DNA of 11,714 bases from Bacteroidota bacterium (GCA_027488495.1 JAIYBO010000015.1:1-11714); one strand, 5' to 3'. Counted from the first letter of the stretch, positions 1-8,399 are shown. Notes: generated by a model not told the origin, from the letters alone. Program-made: numbers and translations.

Positions 1-393
1 AAAAGGTGTGAGATTATAGCCACTGACACCAATTTTGTTTATTACGGATATCCATATCCACCTACGATGAATGAAGTGACAAAAGCCGACACGATTTTTA
101 AAACGCAAATCAAAGTTTTAACAAAACAATTCTCGTCATTTGAGACTATTGAAGGTTATCACGTAAAGAGCAAGATCATACAATCACTCAGGCCCTATTT
201 TGATTCTTCCGTTAATTATACAGTCGCAAGCACAAGATATTCAGCTGAATTTCAATTAGAACCTGATAAGATTTCTGTAAGTATGAAATTCACTATCGTT
301 AAGGATTTTCTAATAAAAGATGAGAAAAATTTCATCGTTGATTTAGATAAATCGAGTCTCGAAATAATTTCAATTGTCAACAAATTAAATTGA
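1..393 (+). CDS. C-terminal part of an unrecognised protein (5' end outside window)
   Basis: The frame is open from base 1, so the ATG at 67 is probably an internal methionine; no ribosome-binding-like sequence precedes it. The visible 130 residues include a Tyr/Pro-rich stretch (YYGYPYPP) just before that methionine. A mixed charged and beta-prone region follows, with alternating hydrophobic residues such as VSMKFTIVKDFLI. No signal peptide, membrane segment or catalytic motif is visible, and I do not recognise the family. The gene ends 110 bases before the next plus-strand gene, with no clear terminator between them. A complete upstream sequence is needed to say more. Confidence 0.6.
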   Translation, partial: KRCEIIATDTNFVYYGYPYPPTMNEVTKADTIFKTQIKVLTKQFSSFETIEGYHVKSKIIQSLRPYFDSSVNYTVASTRYSAEFQLEPDKISVSMKFTIVKDFLIKDEKNFIVDLDKSSLEIISIVNKLN

Positions 394-427
394 TTCTATT
401 TGCGTTCTATCACAAAATAACAACAGC

Positions 428-457
428 ATGAAAAAACCACTTTTAATCGCAGATTAA
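428..457 (+). other. Tiny nine-codon ORF in the 394-503 intergenic gap
   Basis: An ATG followed by Lys-Lys-Pro-Leu-Leu-Ile-Ala-Asp and a stop looks like the first codons of a signal peptide but ends at once. It may be a leftover start of a lost exported gene, a leader peptide, or chance. There is no supporting evidence beyond its resemblance to the MKK starts of exported proteins in this window. Confidence 0.15.
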
Positions 458-503
458 AATAATTGGTACTAGAAAACTCTTCAGTAAACCACCACCACGT
501 CAC

Positions 504-1160
504 ATGAAAAAGTTCGCAAGCATCTTATTTTTATTCATTACTCTGAATTTATTTGGACAAACTCCTGCCCCATTGGCAATCAAACCATCTACAAAATACA
601 CCCTGCAAATCGATGCCGGCTTGAATTATTTTCGTTATTCAGAGATCCCCATAATTGGAAACGTGAGCAATCCAATATCCTCGCATTATGAAGCACTGAC
701 AATAGTTAGAGAGCTAAATCCAACTTTTTCAATTTCTTTGGGCTTAAGAAATACAAACTATGGACGTAAACAATATATCTATGTGTTTGATGGCACAAAT
801 TATTTGACTCCTGTTACTCACCAATGGAATTATTGGACAATTCAAACACCGATACAAATCAAAGTAAAGCCATTTCAATCGAAGAAACTCTCCTTGAACG
901 CGGGCGGATACTTGGGATTCAATTATTACAATTCTGAGTCAACCTCGTCTTCAGATTTCAAAGTAAGACACGACAATTACAAAAATATTTTAGATATCGG
1001 AGTCGTTGTGGGTATTGATTACAATTGGTACAAAAAAGGTGAATTTTCCATTGGGAATTCGCTCACATATTTTAGAGGATACCCCTATCTGAGCCCATTT
1101 ACATATACAAGGAGAGCGCAAGGCATGACAATTGGATGTTCAGCAAAATGGGGATTATAG
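504..1160 (+). CDS. Small outer-membrane beta-barrel-like protein
   Basis: The 218-residue product starts with a clear signal peptide: MKK, a hydrophobic core (ILFLFITLNLF), then GQ at the likely cleavage region near residue 19. The rest has no further hydrophobic helix. It is rich in alternating aromatic/hydrophobic and polar residues with Gly, Asn and Tyr, for example around LSLNAGGYLGFNYY and DIGVVVGIDYNWYKK, which is typical of short transmembrane beta-strands. By analogy with porin-family beta-barrels of Bacteroidota it probably sits in the outer membrane; this is inferred from composition, not from a recognised motif. It lies 85 bases upstream of the metallopeptidase on the same strand. 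No ligand or substrate can be assigned. Confidence 0.65.
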   Translation: MKKFASILFLFITLNLFGQTPAPLAIKPSTKYTLQIDAGLNYFRYSEIPIIGNVSNPISSHYEALTIVRELNPTFSISLGLRNTNYGRKQYIYVFDGTNYLTPVTHQWNYWTIQTPIQIKVKPFQSKKLSLNAGGYLGFNYYNSESTSSSDFKVRHDNYKNILDIGVVVGIDYNWYKKGEFSIGNSLTYFRGYPYLSPFTYTRRAQGMTIGCSAKWGL

Positions 1161-1245
1161 TGATGTGTATAAAAACGTTACGGGGCGCAAATTAAATTTC
1201 CCAATACACCGGACGACAGTATGAGTCCGATGGCGAAAGGCCTTA

Positions 1246-2376
1246 ATGCGAAAATCCATGAAATCAAAACTCTACCACATACCACCACTACTCGCCACCC
1301 TTTTGTTTTTGTTTTCGGCAGCCACCGTGGGACGGGCGCAGAGTTTCGGATTGAAAATCATACAAGTTGCTGACTCTTCTTTAACCACCCAAGATTTGCA
1401 ACGATTTGATTCATTGTGGTATGACTGCATGCACGGATATGGCAAAAAGGATGTTTCCAATCTATTTGCTGACCCTTTGGATGGCGTATCCAAAACCAAC
1501 CCCATCACCCTATTGAATTTCATTGGTGGGATCGACATGCCCTTCAGCGATGTTTTTGGCTTCAAACTGATCCATCAGCAAGCCTACGGTGACTCGGTGA
1601 ACCTATATCAGTTGGATATGGGATGGATGCAATTGGCAGCGCTATATCATCGCCAAGAAAAAAAGCTCATGCGATTTGAATCTTTGAATAGTTTCAAACT
1701 AATTCCAAACCCCTACCAGAACCTTACCGTATTCGCATCAACACAAATACCCAAGAAGGAACTCGCAAAAGCATACAACCAAGTAATTTCAACCATGAAA
1801 GAACTCGGAATCGATGTAGATTCATTCAAATCAAAACCATTGACCATCTATTCTGGTGCGACATTAAAAGATGCGTATGCCTATGTTGGCGGACTAGAAT
1901 ACGTAAACTTTTTCAACCCAGGTGCTTTGCATGGTGGTATGGGCGATCCTTTTAACCGAGTGATTTTATCGGGCATCCCAAAGCCAATTCATGTGCATGA
2001 GGTATTACACTTTGCAATTACTTTTCCCTGCAACCAGTTCATTGGTGAAGGCTTGGCGAGTTACTATGGAGGAATCGGCGCGAAACCCTACGATGAAAAC
2101 AAAGACGAGGTATTGGACATGTTGAAACGCAAAAAGACGAGTACTTTTTCATCGGCGATGCAATTGTGGAGAACGGAGCCCAAGTTCAATAACATGCGAG
2201 GCACCTACGTCATGGCCGCCATCATTTTGGAACGCGTAAAATCCGATTTCAACTTGGATACCTACCGCCATTTCGTGAGGCATTGCAGAACAGATGAGGA
2301 AATGATCAATTCTTTAATGGCACTTTACGAGATCAAAACTGAAGAAGAAGTATTTCGGCATTTGTTTTTAAAATAA
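1246..2376 (+). CDS. Secreted HExxH zinc metallopeptidase (gluzincin, peptidase MA-like)
   Basis: This 376-residue protein has an N-terminal signal peptide (hydrophobic core LLATLLFLFSAATVG, then RAQ near residue 32). It is probably exported to the periplasm or beyond. The zinc motif HEVLH places the ligands at His251 and His255 and the catalytic base at Glu252. GEGLASYYGG follows, with Glu268 as the probable third zinc ligand. HExxH followed by an E-G-L-A helix is the pattern of peptidase MA-like gluzincins, so peptide hydrolysis is likely but the substrate is unknown. No lipobox and no type IX sorting domain is visible. The start at 1246 is preceded by AAAGG at 1236-1240; the in-frame ATG at 1258 is an alternative that also leaves a good signal peptide. 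By eye the gene is richer in G and C than its neighbours, hinting at a different origin. Its last 19 codons recur at 11481-11540. Confidence 0.8.
   Translation: MRKSMKSKLYHIPPLLATLLFLFSAATVGRAQSFGLKIIQVADSSLTTQDLQRFDSLWYDCMHGYGKKDVSNLFADPLDGVSKTNPITLLNFIGGIDMPFSDVFGFKLIHQQAYGDSVNLYQLDMGWMQLAALYHRQEKKLMRFESLNSFKLIPNPYQNLTVFASTQIPKKELAKAYNQVISTMKELGIDVDSFKSKPLTIYSGATLKDAYAYVGGLEYVNFFNPGALHGGMGDPFNRVILSGIPKPIHVHEVLHFAITFPCNQFIGEGLASYYGGIGAKPYDENKDEVLDMLKRKKTSTFSSAMQLWRTEPKFNNMRGTYVMAAIILERVKSDFNLDTYRHFVRHCRTDEEMINSLMALYEIKTEEEVFRHLFLK
2335..2376 (+). repeat. 42-bp direct repeat, copy A (3' end of metallopeptidase gene)
   Basis: These 42 bases, ending with the stop codon of the metallopeptidase gene, are identical to 11499-11540 in the same orientation. 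The 18 bases upstream (2317-2334) also align without gaps to 11481-11498, with five differences that change only two amino acids, both conservatively. Confidence 0.95.
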
Positions 2377-2483
2377 TATTGCCTAACGGGATAACCGGAA
2401 TTACTACTTGTAATAATTCATCTAATTTTAAAAAGAGATAAAATATGAGATTGAGCTGTGATAAACAAAAACCAACAAATCAA

Positions 2484-3068
2484 ATGAGACTCTTCAGTGC
2501 ATTTGCAACTTTTATGTTTACAACAAACCTTTTTTCACAAGTCAAGCCATACTTTGCAATTGGCGTAGTTAATGACTGCCATTTTTATAATGGAAATACT
2601 GGATATCTTGGTTGGAATGGTATGCCCATTTACGAAACAGGCAAAAACAACATTATCGGTTCTTCTTTAAACTTAGGAACTGTTCTAAATGATAAATGCA
2701 TCATTGGATTTACTCGATCAAAAAGCAGTACCAATGGAGATTTGGGATTAAATCATTATCGCTCAAATATCATCGCATCAGGAGTCAGTATTATCCCAAT
2801 AATTGCTCGCACTAACAATCTAAAAGTAGGAATCGGACTAAATGCAAGCCGCCAAAAGTTGTCTGCTTTTTACACTGATAAAGCGAATTCAATCATCGCA
2901 ACGTCTTCGGGTAATTTATTGAGTCTGTCAATTCCAGTTTGGATAGATTACAAGGTAACCGACATGATGTCGATATTATGCCTACCCTCCTATGGAAAAT
3001 CTCATTATTACGGAAATTCGCCAGTTTGGAATATAAATGTCGGCATGGTTTTGAACATTTGTAAGTAG
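2484..3068 (+). CDS. Small exported, beta-rich protein (possible outer-membrane barrel)
   Basis: An in-frame ATG lies 13 codons upstream at 2445. The start at 2484 is preferred because it places a signal peptide at the very N-terminus: MRLFSAFATFMFTTNLFSQ, with cleavage after residue 19. The mature protein of about 175 residues is rich in Gly, Asn, Ser and Tyr. It has alternating hydrophobic strands, for example GVSIIPIIA, KVGIGLNAS and WNINVGMVLNI near the end, which suggests an outer-membrane beta-barrel. The last residue is Lys rather than the aromatic residue usual for barrels, which weakens the call. It shows no obvious sequence relationship to the barrel-like protein at 504-1160, although the two flank the metallopeptidase. 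A good terminator follows at 3115. Confidence 0.6.
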   Translation: MRLFSAFATFMFTTNLFSQVKPYFAIGVVNDCHFYNGNTGYLGWNGMPIYETGKNNIIGSSLNLGTVLNDKCIIGFTRSKSSTNGDLGLNHYRSNIIASGVSIIPIIARTNNLKVGIGLNASRQKLSAFYTDKANSIIATSSGNLLSLSIPVWIDYKVTDMMSILCLPSYGKSHYYGNSPVWNINVGMVLNICK

Positions 3069-3114
3069 AACTGAAATCGGGCTGGATAAAATTGGTAATA
3101 ATAGACTGTCTCCT

Positions 3115-3148
3115 CCTATAATTCAAATAACCCAAATTATAGGTTTTT
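3115..3148 (+). terminator. Rho-independent-type terminator after the 2484-3068 gene
   Basis: A perfect 9-bp inverted repeat, CCTATAATT (3115-3123) and AATTATAGG (3135-3143), encloses an 11-base loop and is followed directly by five T residues. It starts 46 bases after the stop codon and separates this gene from the giant surface-protein gene. Confidence 0.65.
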
Positions 3149-3229
3149 AGGGAAGGGTCAATCAAACGTCGCACATTACAGGCAACTAAAGTTTAAAAAT
3201 ATTCGTCCATGTGTAAAATTGGAGATAAA

Positions 3230-6200
3230 ATGTACAAACTGCGCACATATTGTTGGCTTCTGTTGCTGCTGTTTGTAGGTAATAATTTATATAGTCAGAT
3301 TACAAAAAGATCCCTTTCTACCGTGAACGCTGAGTTCGAAAGTGGAATGGAAAAAATGGCTACTCTACATAATCAGCTATATGTTTACGGTTATGGAGGC
3401 GCAAATTTACAGTTTGGCTATTCACAATTCACTCAAGCCAATGGCAGTCGTAAGCTCTTTATTGCCAAATACAATGATACTGGATCGTATTTGAAAAGTG
3501 TGGTTTTGGGAGGTTTGGGGGCCAACATAAATGGTGACGCGTGTACTCTCGGGAACAACCTTACATGTTACAGTGGATCCTATGCCGGTGGTTATTCCGA
3601 AAACACTACTAGTTTCCAACCTGCCAGTAAAAAGGGCTTATTTGTTACTGCAATTGATAGTGCGCTCAAGGTTTCTTGGCGATTGTTTATTCAGGCCAAC
3701 GATAAATTTCATTGCAACCTCCTTTGTCCAGATGGTAAGGGAAACCTCATAGCAGCGGGCTATTTTTCGGATAGTTTAGGAGTGGGTGGCTTTCAATTTC
3801 GAAGTACCAAAAATCCAGGTCAAACAGCCAAAAACAAAGATATTTTTTTATTACTCATCAACAGCTCCGGTGTGGTGGTGAAAGCCCAAACCTTTGGTGG
3901 CACGGGGAATGACTACCCAACAGCATTGTGTGCTGATACAAGAGGGAATGCCATTATTAGCGCGGTTATCGCTGATACCGTTCAATTGGGTGATTATTAT
4001 TATCCACAACAAAGCAATGCACGATGTATTGTTTTTAAAACAAATTTTAACGCGCATACCAGTTGGGTTACTGCTTTTAGTGGCGCGGGTGTGGCAATGA
4101 ACGGACTCAAATTCACAAAAAGTAACAAGATAGTATGTGGTTTACATTACCAATCTGTCTTATACGTAAAATCTAAAGGCAAAACCACCAAAATCAATTC
4201 CAGTGAAGAATATAACCAAGTGGGAATCTTGTTTTTGGATACGTTTGGCGTATTGCAAACCTATACTACAGAAGGTTCAAAAAATGAATGCAGTTTAACT
4301 GCGCTGATGTTAGACACCTCGGATCAAATTTACATCGCCGGGCATTTCGATTGCACGTTTACCGGATTGAACAAGAAAAACACGTCTTGGAGTTTCAAGA
4401 ATATCGGGTATGGTGATATTTTCATTGCTGCCTATAAACCAGATTTAACGAATTTGTACCAGCGGCAAATTGGAGGCACCCAACAGGATTTTGCCAATCA
4501 TTTGGTTTTTTGGAAAAACAAGCCTGTTGTTTGCGGAAACTTTAAGAATGATTTGCAGTTAGCGTCGGATTCCAATGTTGCGGTCACCTTGAATATTTGG
4601 GGTAATTATTTTGAACGTAAAGATTATTATCAGGGATATGCTCCTGGCCCTTATCGGAAAATGATGTCATTGTACTATCCGGGAATGTCGAACTACAACG
4701 GCTTTATAACCGATATTATTGACGACAAATCGCAGTTGATGAATAATTTCAGCCGTACTTGGTATCGCGATAAACCGTTTTCGGAGGATGCGAAATGGTT
4801 GTCGGATGTAACAAAACAATCAGATACCAATTGTTACAGGGGAAATTTGAGGTATGCATGGATCAAAGAATTTGAAGACATCAACTCTTCATTCGGTAGT
4901 CACTTGAATTATTGGTTAAATGGTACGCCCATTACTTTAAATACCTTAAAGAATTACTCATTCGATAAAACCACTTATCATCAACTGATAATGGAATCAG
5001 AAGATAAATGTTATCGCGATACCCTGAGCAAAACGCATGTAGTAATACCACAACAATATGCGGTAATCAATTACGACCGGGTAAAATATCCCGAAAATGT
5101 AGTGTTGTGTAAAAATGATTCTATTTGCTTAACTGCATCAAACACCAAAGGATTGAAGTATTATTGGTTGGTACGTGATTATAAATACAAGTTGGATTCT
5201 GCCAATCAGTATAATTCAGAAACCAAGTGGATATATGAAGCGAATAATCTTGATACGATTCGTAAACCAAGTATTTGTATCAGTAAAAAGGCAACTGTTG
5301 ATTTAGTTATTGAGAAAAATAATCAATGTTTGGAAAGTACTTCATTGAATATTGAAAAGGATGGATTGGGTAAAGATGATTCATTGGTTTACTTTTTTGA
5401 AGATACATTGACCCGATTTTGTAAGGGAACAAATTCCCCATTTGAAACGTTTAAAATCCGTGTTTTGGATAAAAAAACGGGATTATATCGATACCCAGAA
5501 ATGTGGGTGACGATTAAAATCAATGGTGCAAATGCGATTACCACCCCGCAAACTTCTTTTAAAATTTCCATTCCAGATACTGGAAAGATATCAGCGGTAG
5601 GTTCAGTAAAGTTGGGCTGTGAAGTGTACGATTTTTCTTTAAGCAGAAAAATCATTTTGTCGAAACGCAAAACCAGTATAACCGGCACCCTCAGTAATTG
5701 TAGAAGTGAGGATAGGATTTTTTCAGTGGATTCAGGGTTTCTTAAATATCAATGGACGGTTCGGGGATTGCCAGATACACCCCGAATAACATATTTATCG
5801 CCCTGGAAAATTAAAGTTTCAGGGAATTCTAAAAACATTTCGGTTTATGCATTTGCTGATACAACGGTTGGAAAAGAATGTTATGTATGGACCTATAAAA
5901 CGGTACCCAATAACCCGATCGTTTATATTACTTCATCCATAAATCCTGCTCAAATTTGTCCGGGTGGCACTGTGAGATTAACCGCCGGAAACGCAAAAGA
6001 ATATTCTTGGTATCCCACGGGGGAGAATACAAAAAGTATTACCGCCAAGGAGCCAGGATATTATTACTGTACAATAAAGGACACTGGGGACTGTATATAT
6101 AACACCAATAGAATTGAAGTAATAGGCACGTTTAAACCCGATATTTTGGTAGCTCCTGACGATGGGATTTGTCCTGGACAAGAAGCCAGTATCATTGTTG

Positions 6201-7564
6201 TAGCACCCAAATTATCTGAAGTGAGATGGTTAAATCCTGCTTCTTGGGGTTCTAATTTATCAGTAAAAACCAGTACGCCAGGCAGATATCAATGCGAGGT
6301 AAAAACGTGTAACATCACCTATCCGTTAACGGCAGAAGTAGTGGAGAGAAAAGTGGATCATAACACCTTGAATTTTACCCACAAACTCTGTAGAGGACAA
6401 ACACTTACGCTTTGGTGTCATGATTCTGAAACCTATGAATATAATTGGCGTCCGGTGAACGCTAACAGCCAATCCATTCAAATAAATACCACCAATAAAT
6501 ATGTGGTCCAAGCCAAGGATGATTGTGATCAATGGTATGATGCCGATGTTTTTGATGTTGTTAAAACCAATGGATTGGGCAAGGTAGATTTGTTGGATAC
6601 CCTAATTTGTGGATTAACAACCACTACAATTGATTTGCGCAACAAATATGTGAGCGTAGATTCTACCGTGTCTTGTTGGTGGGAAGATAGTTACGACACT
6701 TCGTTTGTGAGGACTTTTGCAGCGGGCAATGTAAAAGCGAATGCATTGATAAAGAATATATTCTGCACCATTCCTGATACTTTTAAGGTAAATATTGTTA
6801 ATCATATAACCCCGGCTATCAAAATCGTTAAGCCATCGCCCATTTGTATAGGCGATACACTGAGACTCGAAGCACGATTAAATGATAGCAACGCCAATTA
6901 TTCGAATGTTGTATGGAATTTTAATATGGGCAAGGGTGCTGTAAAATTTAGGCCTTGTGTTATAGCCGAATGGTACAAAGCATTATATTCAGATACTTGT
7001 GGAACTGTGGCCGATAGCGTTTTTGTAAATCCGGTTTCTATCAATGCGCAGTTCACAATGGATTATGATCTGGCCACTGATTCGGTTACCTTAACTGATA
7101 AGAGCCTGGGATTGAATATTGTGAAATACCAATGGGAGATTGATCAAAAATGGAAGGGAGAAAATCCAATATTGAAAATTGCATCGCCCAATAAGGAAGC
7201 GATTGCTTGTTTATTAATTGAAAATTCAATTGGTTGCCAGGATTCAGTTTGTAAGATTTTGCCAAATTTTAATGACGGACGAGCATTTATTCCGAATGTA
7301 TTTTATCCAACATCGAAAATTGATGTAAATCAAAGATTTAAGCCCCAGTTTTTGAAAAATACCCAATATAAAATGCTCATATACAACCGTTGGGGAGAAA
7401 AGCTATTTGAAGGCGATGCTAGTACCAACGGTTGGGACGGATATTACAAAGGTTTGCGCTGTATGAGTGGCTATTACGTTTACCTTATTTACACCCAATA
7501 CACCGATTTGAATGGCAATTTGAAATCTAAAGTTTACAACGGCACTGTACTGTTGTTAGAGTGA
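3230..7564 (+). CDS. Giant cell-surface protein with SBBP-like and Ig/PKD-like repeats and type B T9SS sorting domain
   Basis: The start at 3230 is chosen over the in-frame ATG at 3209 because GGAG lies six bases upstream and the signal peptide (hydrophobic WLLLLLFVG, then SQ near residue 23) becomes compact. The product is 1,444 residues. The N-terminal ~430 residues contain SBBP/beta-propeller-like units marked by GG-x-x-x-D or similar turns, such as GGTGNDYP near 222 and GGTQQDF near 414. Later segments carry repeated Ig-like modules that begin with (I/L)C-x-G and contain a core Trp: ICPGG near 909, ICPGQ near 980, LCRGQ near 1053 and ICIGD near 1205. A PKD-like stretch covers roughly 1267-1344. 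The C-terminus (1353-1444, FIPNVFYP...YNRWGEKLF...GWDG...YNGTVLLLE) is the gliding-motility-associated CHU_C domain, a type B type IX signal. It is therefore probably exported and surface-anchored, with an adhesin-like role inferred from architecture. Confidence 0.85.
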   Translation: MYKLRTYCWLLLLLFVGNNLYSQITKRSLSTVNAEFESGMEKMATLHNQLYVYGYGGANLQFGYSQFTQANGSRKLFIAKYNDTGSYLKSVVLGGLGANINGDACTLGNNLTCYSGSYAGGYSENTTSFQPASKKGLFVTAIDSALKVSWRLFIQANDKFHCNLLCPDGKGNLIAAGYFSDSLGVGGFQFRSTKNPGQTAKNKDIFLLLINSSGVVVKAQTFGGTGNDYPTALCADTRGNAIISAVIADTVQLGDYYYPQQSNARCIVFKTNFNAHTSWVTAFSGAGVAMNGLKFTKSNKIVCGLHYQSVLYVKSKGKTTKINSSEEYNQVGILFLDTFGVLQTYTTEGSKNECSLTALMLDTSDQIYIAGHFDCTFTGLNKKNTSWSFKNIGYGDIFIAAYKPDLTNLYQRQIGGTQQDFANHLVFWKNKPVVCGNFKNDLQLASDSNVAVTLNIWGNYFERKDYYQGYAPGPYRKMMSLYYPGMSNYNGFITDIIDDKSQLMNNFSRTWYRDKPFSEDAKWLSDVTKQSDTNCYRGNLRYAWIKEFEDINSSFGSHLNYWLNGTPITLNTLKNYSFDKTTYHQLIMESEDKCYRDTLSKTHVVIPQQYAVINYDRVKYPENVVLCKNDSICLTASNTKGLKYYWLVRDYKYKLDSANQYNSETKWIYEANNLDTIRKPSICISKKATVDLVIEKNNQCLESTSLNIEKDGLGKDDSLVYFFEDTLTRFCKGTNSPFETFKIRVLDKKTGLYRYPEMWVTIKINGANAITTPQTSFKISIPDTGKISAVGSVKLGCEVYDFSLSRKIILSKRKTSITGTLSNCRSEDRIFSVDSGFLKYQWTVRGLPDTPRITYLSPWKIKVSGNSKNISVYAFADTTVGKECYVWTYKTVPNNPIVYITSSINPAQICPGGTVRLTAGNAKEYSWYPTGENTKSITAKEPGYYYCTIKDTGDCIYNTNRIEVIGTFKPDILVAPDDGICPGQEASIIVVAPKLSEVRWLNPASWGSNLSVKTSTPGRYQCEVKTCNITYPLTAEVVERKVDHNTLNFTHKLCRGQTLTLWCHDSETYEYNWRPVNANSQSIQINTTNKYVVQAKDDCDQWYDADVFDVVKTNGLGKVDLLDTLICGLTTTTIDLRNKYVSVDSTVSCWWEDSYDTSFVRTFAAGNVKANALIKNIFCTIPDTFKVNIVNHITPAIKIVKPSPICIGDTLRLEARLNDSNANYSNVVWNFNMGKGAVKFRPCVIAEWYKALYSDTCGTVADSVFVNPVSINAQFTMDYDLATDSVTLTDKSLGLNIVKYQWEIDQKWKGENPILKIASPNKEAIACLLIENSIGCQDSVCKILPNFNDGRAFIPNVFYPTSKIDVNQRFKPQFLKNTQYKMLIYNRWGEKLFEGDASTNGWDGYYKGLRCMSGYYVYLIYTQYTDLNGNLKSKVYNGTVLLLE

Positions 7565-7575
7565 ATTACTCATTA

Positions 7576-7606
7576 ATACCAACGAAGTTAGGTGGTATCG
7601 TTTTAT
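7576..7606 (+). terminator. Possible terminator after the giant surface-protein gene
   Basis: The inverted repeat ATACCA (7576-7581) and TGGTAT (7593-7598), with a possible inner AC/GT pairing, is followed by a T-rich tract at 7601. It lies 12 bases after the stop codon. The stem is short, so the call is tentative. It ends where the hipB-containing repeat begins. Confidence 0.4.
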
Positions 7607-7607
7607 T

Positions 7608-7808
7608 TTATTTTCCATCAGACATCAATTTTAGGCCGATGGATTCCATGACCAACAGGGCTTTTCCAATTTGACAGGACGGTTTACCATTTTCTAGGTC
7701 TGAAATAAATCGGATTCCAACGCCGCATGATAGCGCCACTTCCGTTTGTGTTAATCCGAGCGACTTACGCTGATTTTTGATCACAAGTCCCAATGTTTCA
7801 CTGTCTAT
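7608..7808 (-). pseudogene. hipB: HipB-like antitoxin, copy 1, start codon lost
   Basis: The reading frame encodes a 66-residue Cro/C1-type helix-turn-helix protein matching the intact copy at 10861-11061 except for Lys to Glu at residue 4, Ser to Pro in the loop after the recognition helix (ENGKP), and the initiator. The family (y4mF/HipB-like antitoxins) binds its own promoter and neutralises the HipA kinase. The expected start codon at 7806-7808 reads ATA instead of ATG. Only a TTG at 7793 could restore initiation, giving 61 residues. The -7 promoter element is also altered. The first 12 bases of the overlapping hipA gene remain (ATGGAAAATAAA on the minus strand), after which homology stops, so the toxin gene is absent. 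Either the gene is dead or it survives weakly from the TTG as an orphan repressor. Confidence 0.75.
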
Positions 7809-7861
7809 GATTTTACCTTTCGGGAATATTAATACAAATAAAGCAAATAATCAATCATTTT

Positions 7862-7875
7862 TTCCCGTTCGGGAA
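7862..7875. promoter_or_regulatory. Palindromic candidate HipB operator, copy 1
   Basis: TTCCCGTTCGGGAA is a perfect 14-bp palindrome upstream of hipB copy 1. A second half site, TTCGGGAA at 7819-7826, lies between the promoter and the hipB start. Both are conserved in copy 2. HipB-type antitoxins are known to bind palindromes in their own promoter; binding here is inferred. Confidence 0.45.
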
Positions 7876-7947
7876 GATTCCATTCGCAGCGATTATACCC
7901 CACTCATTTTATTCACTATCGGTAATAAAAAACACGAACCGCGGTGG

Positions 7948-8037
7948 AAAAGTGGCAAAGCCAAAGCCATTCGATTTTCAACCCTGGATGAAATTTGCAA
8001 AGTGCTAAACTGCCAACCCGGAGACTTATTGGAATAA
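7948..8037 (+). pseudogene. C-terminal half of a YozG-like Xre regulator
   Basis: The 29 codons read KSGKAKAIRFSTLDE, then ICKVLNCQPGDLLE and a stop. This is the second half of the small (about 65-70 residue) Cro/C1-type regulators usually encoded next to DUF2975 membrane proteins. The N-terminal half of the helix-turn-helix is missing; upstream of 7948 the sequence is instead the hipB-side repeat. The frame happens to stay open across the junction back to 7777, but that upstream part is hipB promoter sequence in reverse, so the 86-codon chimeric frame is not a plausible native gene. The missing N-terminal half of the same type of gene is found at 11363-11479. Confidence 0.75.
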
Positions 8038-8381
8038 ATGGATGATGCAACATACAAGCACTTTTTCGACAGTTTAATGTGTAAACTCCTGAGTTAAACA
8101 TAGACCAAATTGAATGTTTTGATGGGGTCAAATTACTCTGACGAAGTGGGGACGAATTAAAGCGAAAAATGGGGTTCAACTGCAGCGTTTGTTTCACCTA
8201 CACTTCTTACCGTAGCGATTGATTTCGGTTGCTTTAACGATGCCCCTTCTCGCTTTTCTATGAAATTCCACTAAGAATAAAACAATCTATTTTACTCTGA
8301 GTAGTCATGAGTTTCATGCCTAATTCAAGCTTCAATGTATGTATTTTCAAACTCATAACATATCCGTGTTTATACGTAAAT
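8038..8381. other. Gene-poor stretch with decayed sequence
   Basis: No convincing gene was found here on either strand. A 19-codon frame (8038-8097) begins directly after the Xre fragment's stop codon but resembles nothing I recognise. A small hairpin, GTTTA/TAAAC, sits at about 8072-8086. Three spaced TGGGG motifs (8123-8179) are annotated separately. The remaining sequence, interrupted by stops in all frames, looks like eroded coding or mobile-element DNA. Confidence 0.5.
8123..8179 (+). repeat. Three TGGGG-containing motifs at 23-24 bp spacing
   Basis: TGGGGTCAAATTA at 8123, TGGGGACGAATTA at 8147 and TGGGGTTCAACT at 8170 form a regular array of degenerate direct repeats, about two helical turns apart. 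Multiple spaced terminal repeats of this kind are known at the ends of IS21-family elements, so this may be a remnant of such an end. Iteron-like or regulator-binding repeats are the alternative. No transposase is nearby. Confidence 0.35.
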
Positions 8382-8399
8382 ATCAAATAAAAATTTGAT
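8382..8399. promoter_or_regulatory. Inverted repeat upstream of the T9SS cargo gene
   Basis: ATCAAATAAAAATTTGAT is a perfect 7-bp inverted repeat around AAAA, ending 52 bases upstream of the start at 8452. It could be an operator or promoter-region element. Its pure AT character means chance is possible. Confidence 0.3.

Larger units (their letters stand above)
7607..7947. repeat. 341-bp direct repeat, copy 1 (hipB and its upstream region)
   Basis: This block matches 10860-11200 without gaps at a constant offset of 3,253 bases. I counted ten substitutions, so identity is about 97%. On one side the match ends at the start of the former hipA gene; on the other it ends at GCGGTGG, where copy 1 jumps into an Xre gene fragment and copy 2 into a DUF2975 fragment. 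Confidence 0.95.

Noticed and set aside
387..401. A 15-base match between the end of the first gene and the signal-peptide start at 11624-11638.
   Set aside because: The match is AT-rich, does not extend, and one such match in a window of this size and composition is plausible by chance.
2381..2387. GCCTAAC after the metallopeptidase gene resembles an integron attC core site (RYYYAAC).
   Set aside because: No matching GTTRRRY partner or folded attC structure lies within the following 100 bases, and no integron integrase is in the window.
7777..8037. An 86-codon plus-strand open frame ending in Xre-like sequence.
   Set aside because: Its first 57 codons are the hipB promoter and 5' region read in reverse; only the part from 7948 has protein homology, so the full frame is a chance fusion.
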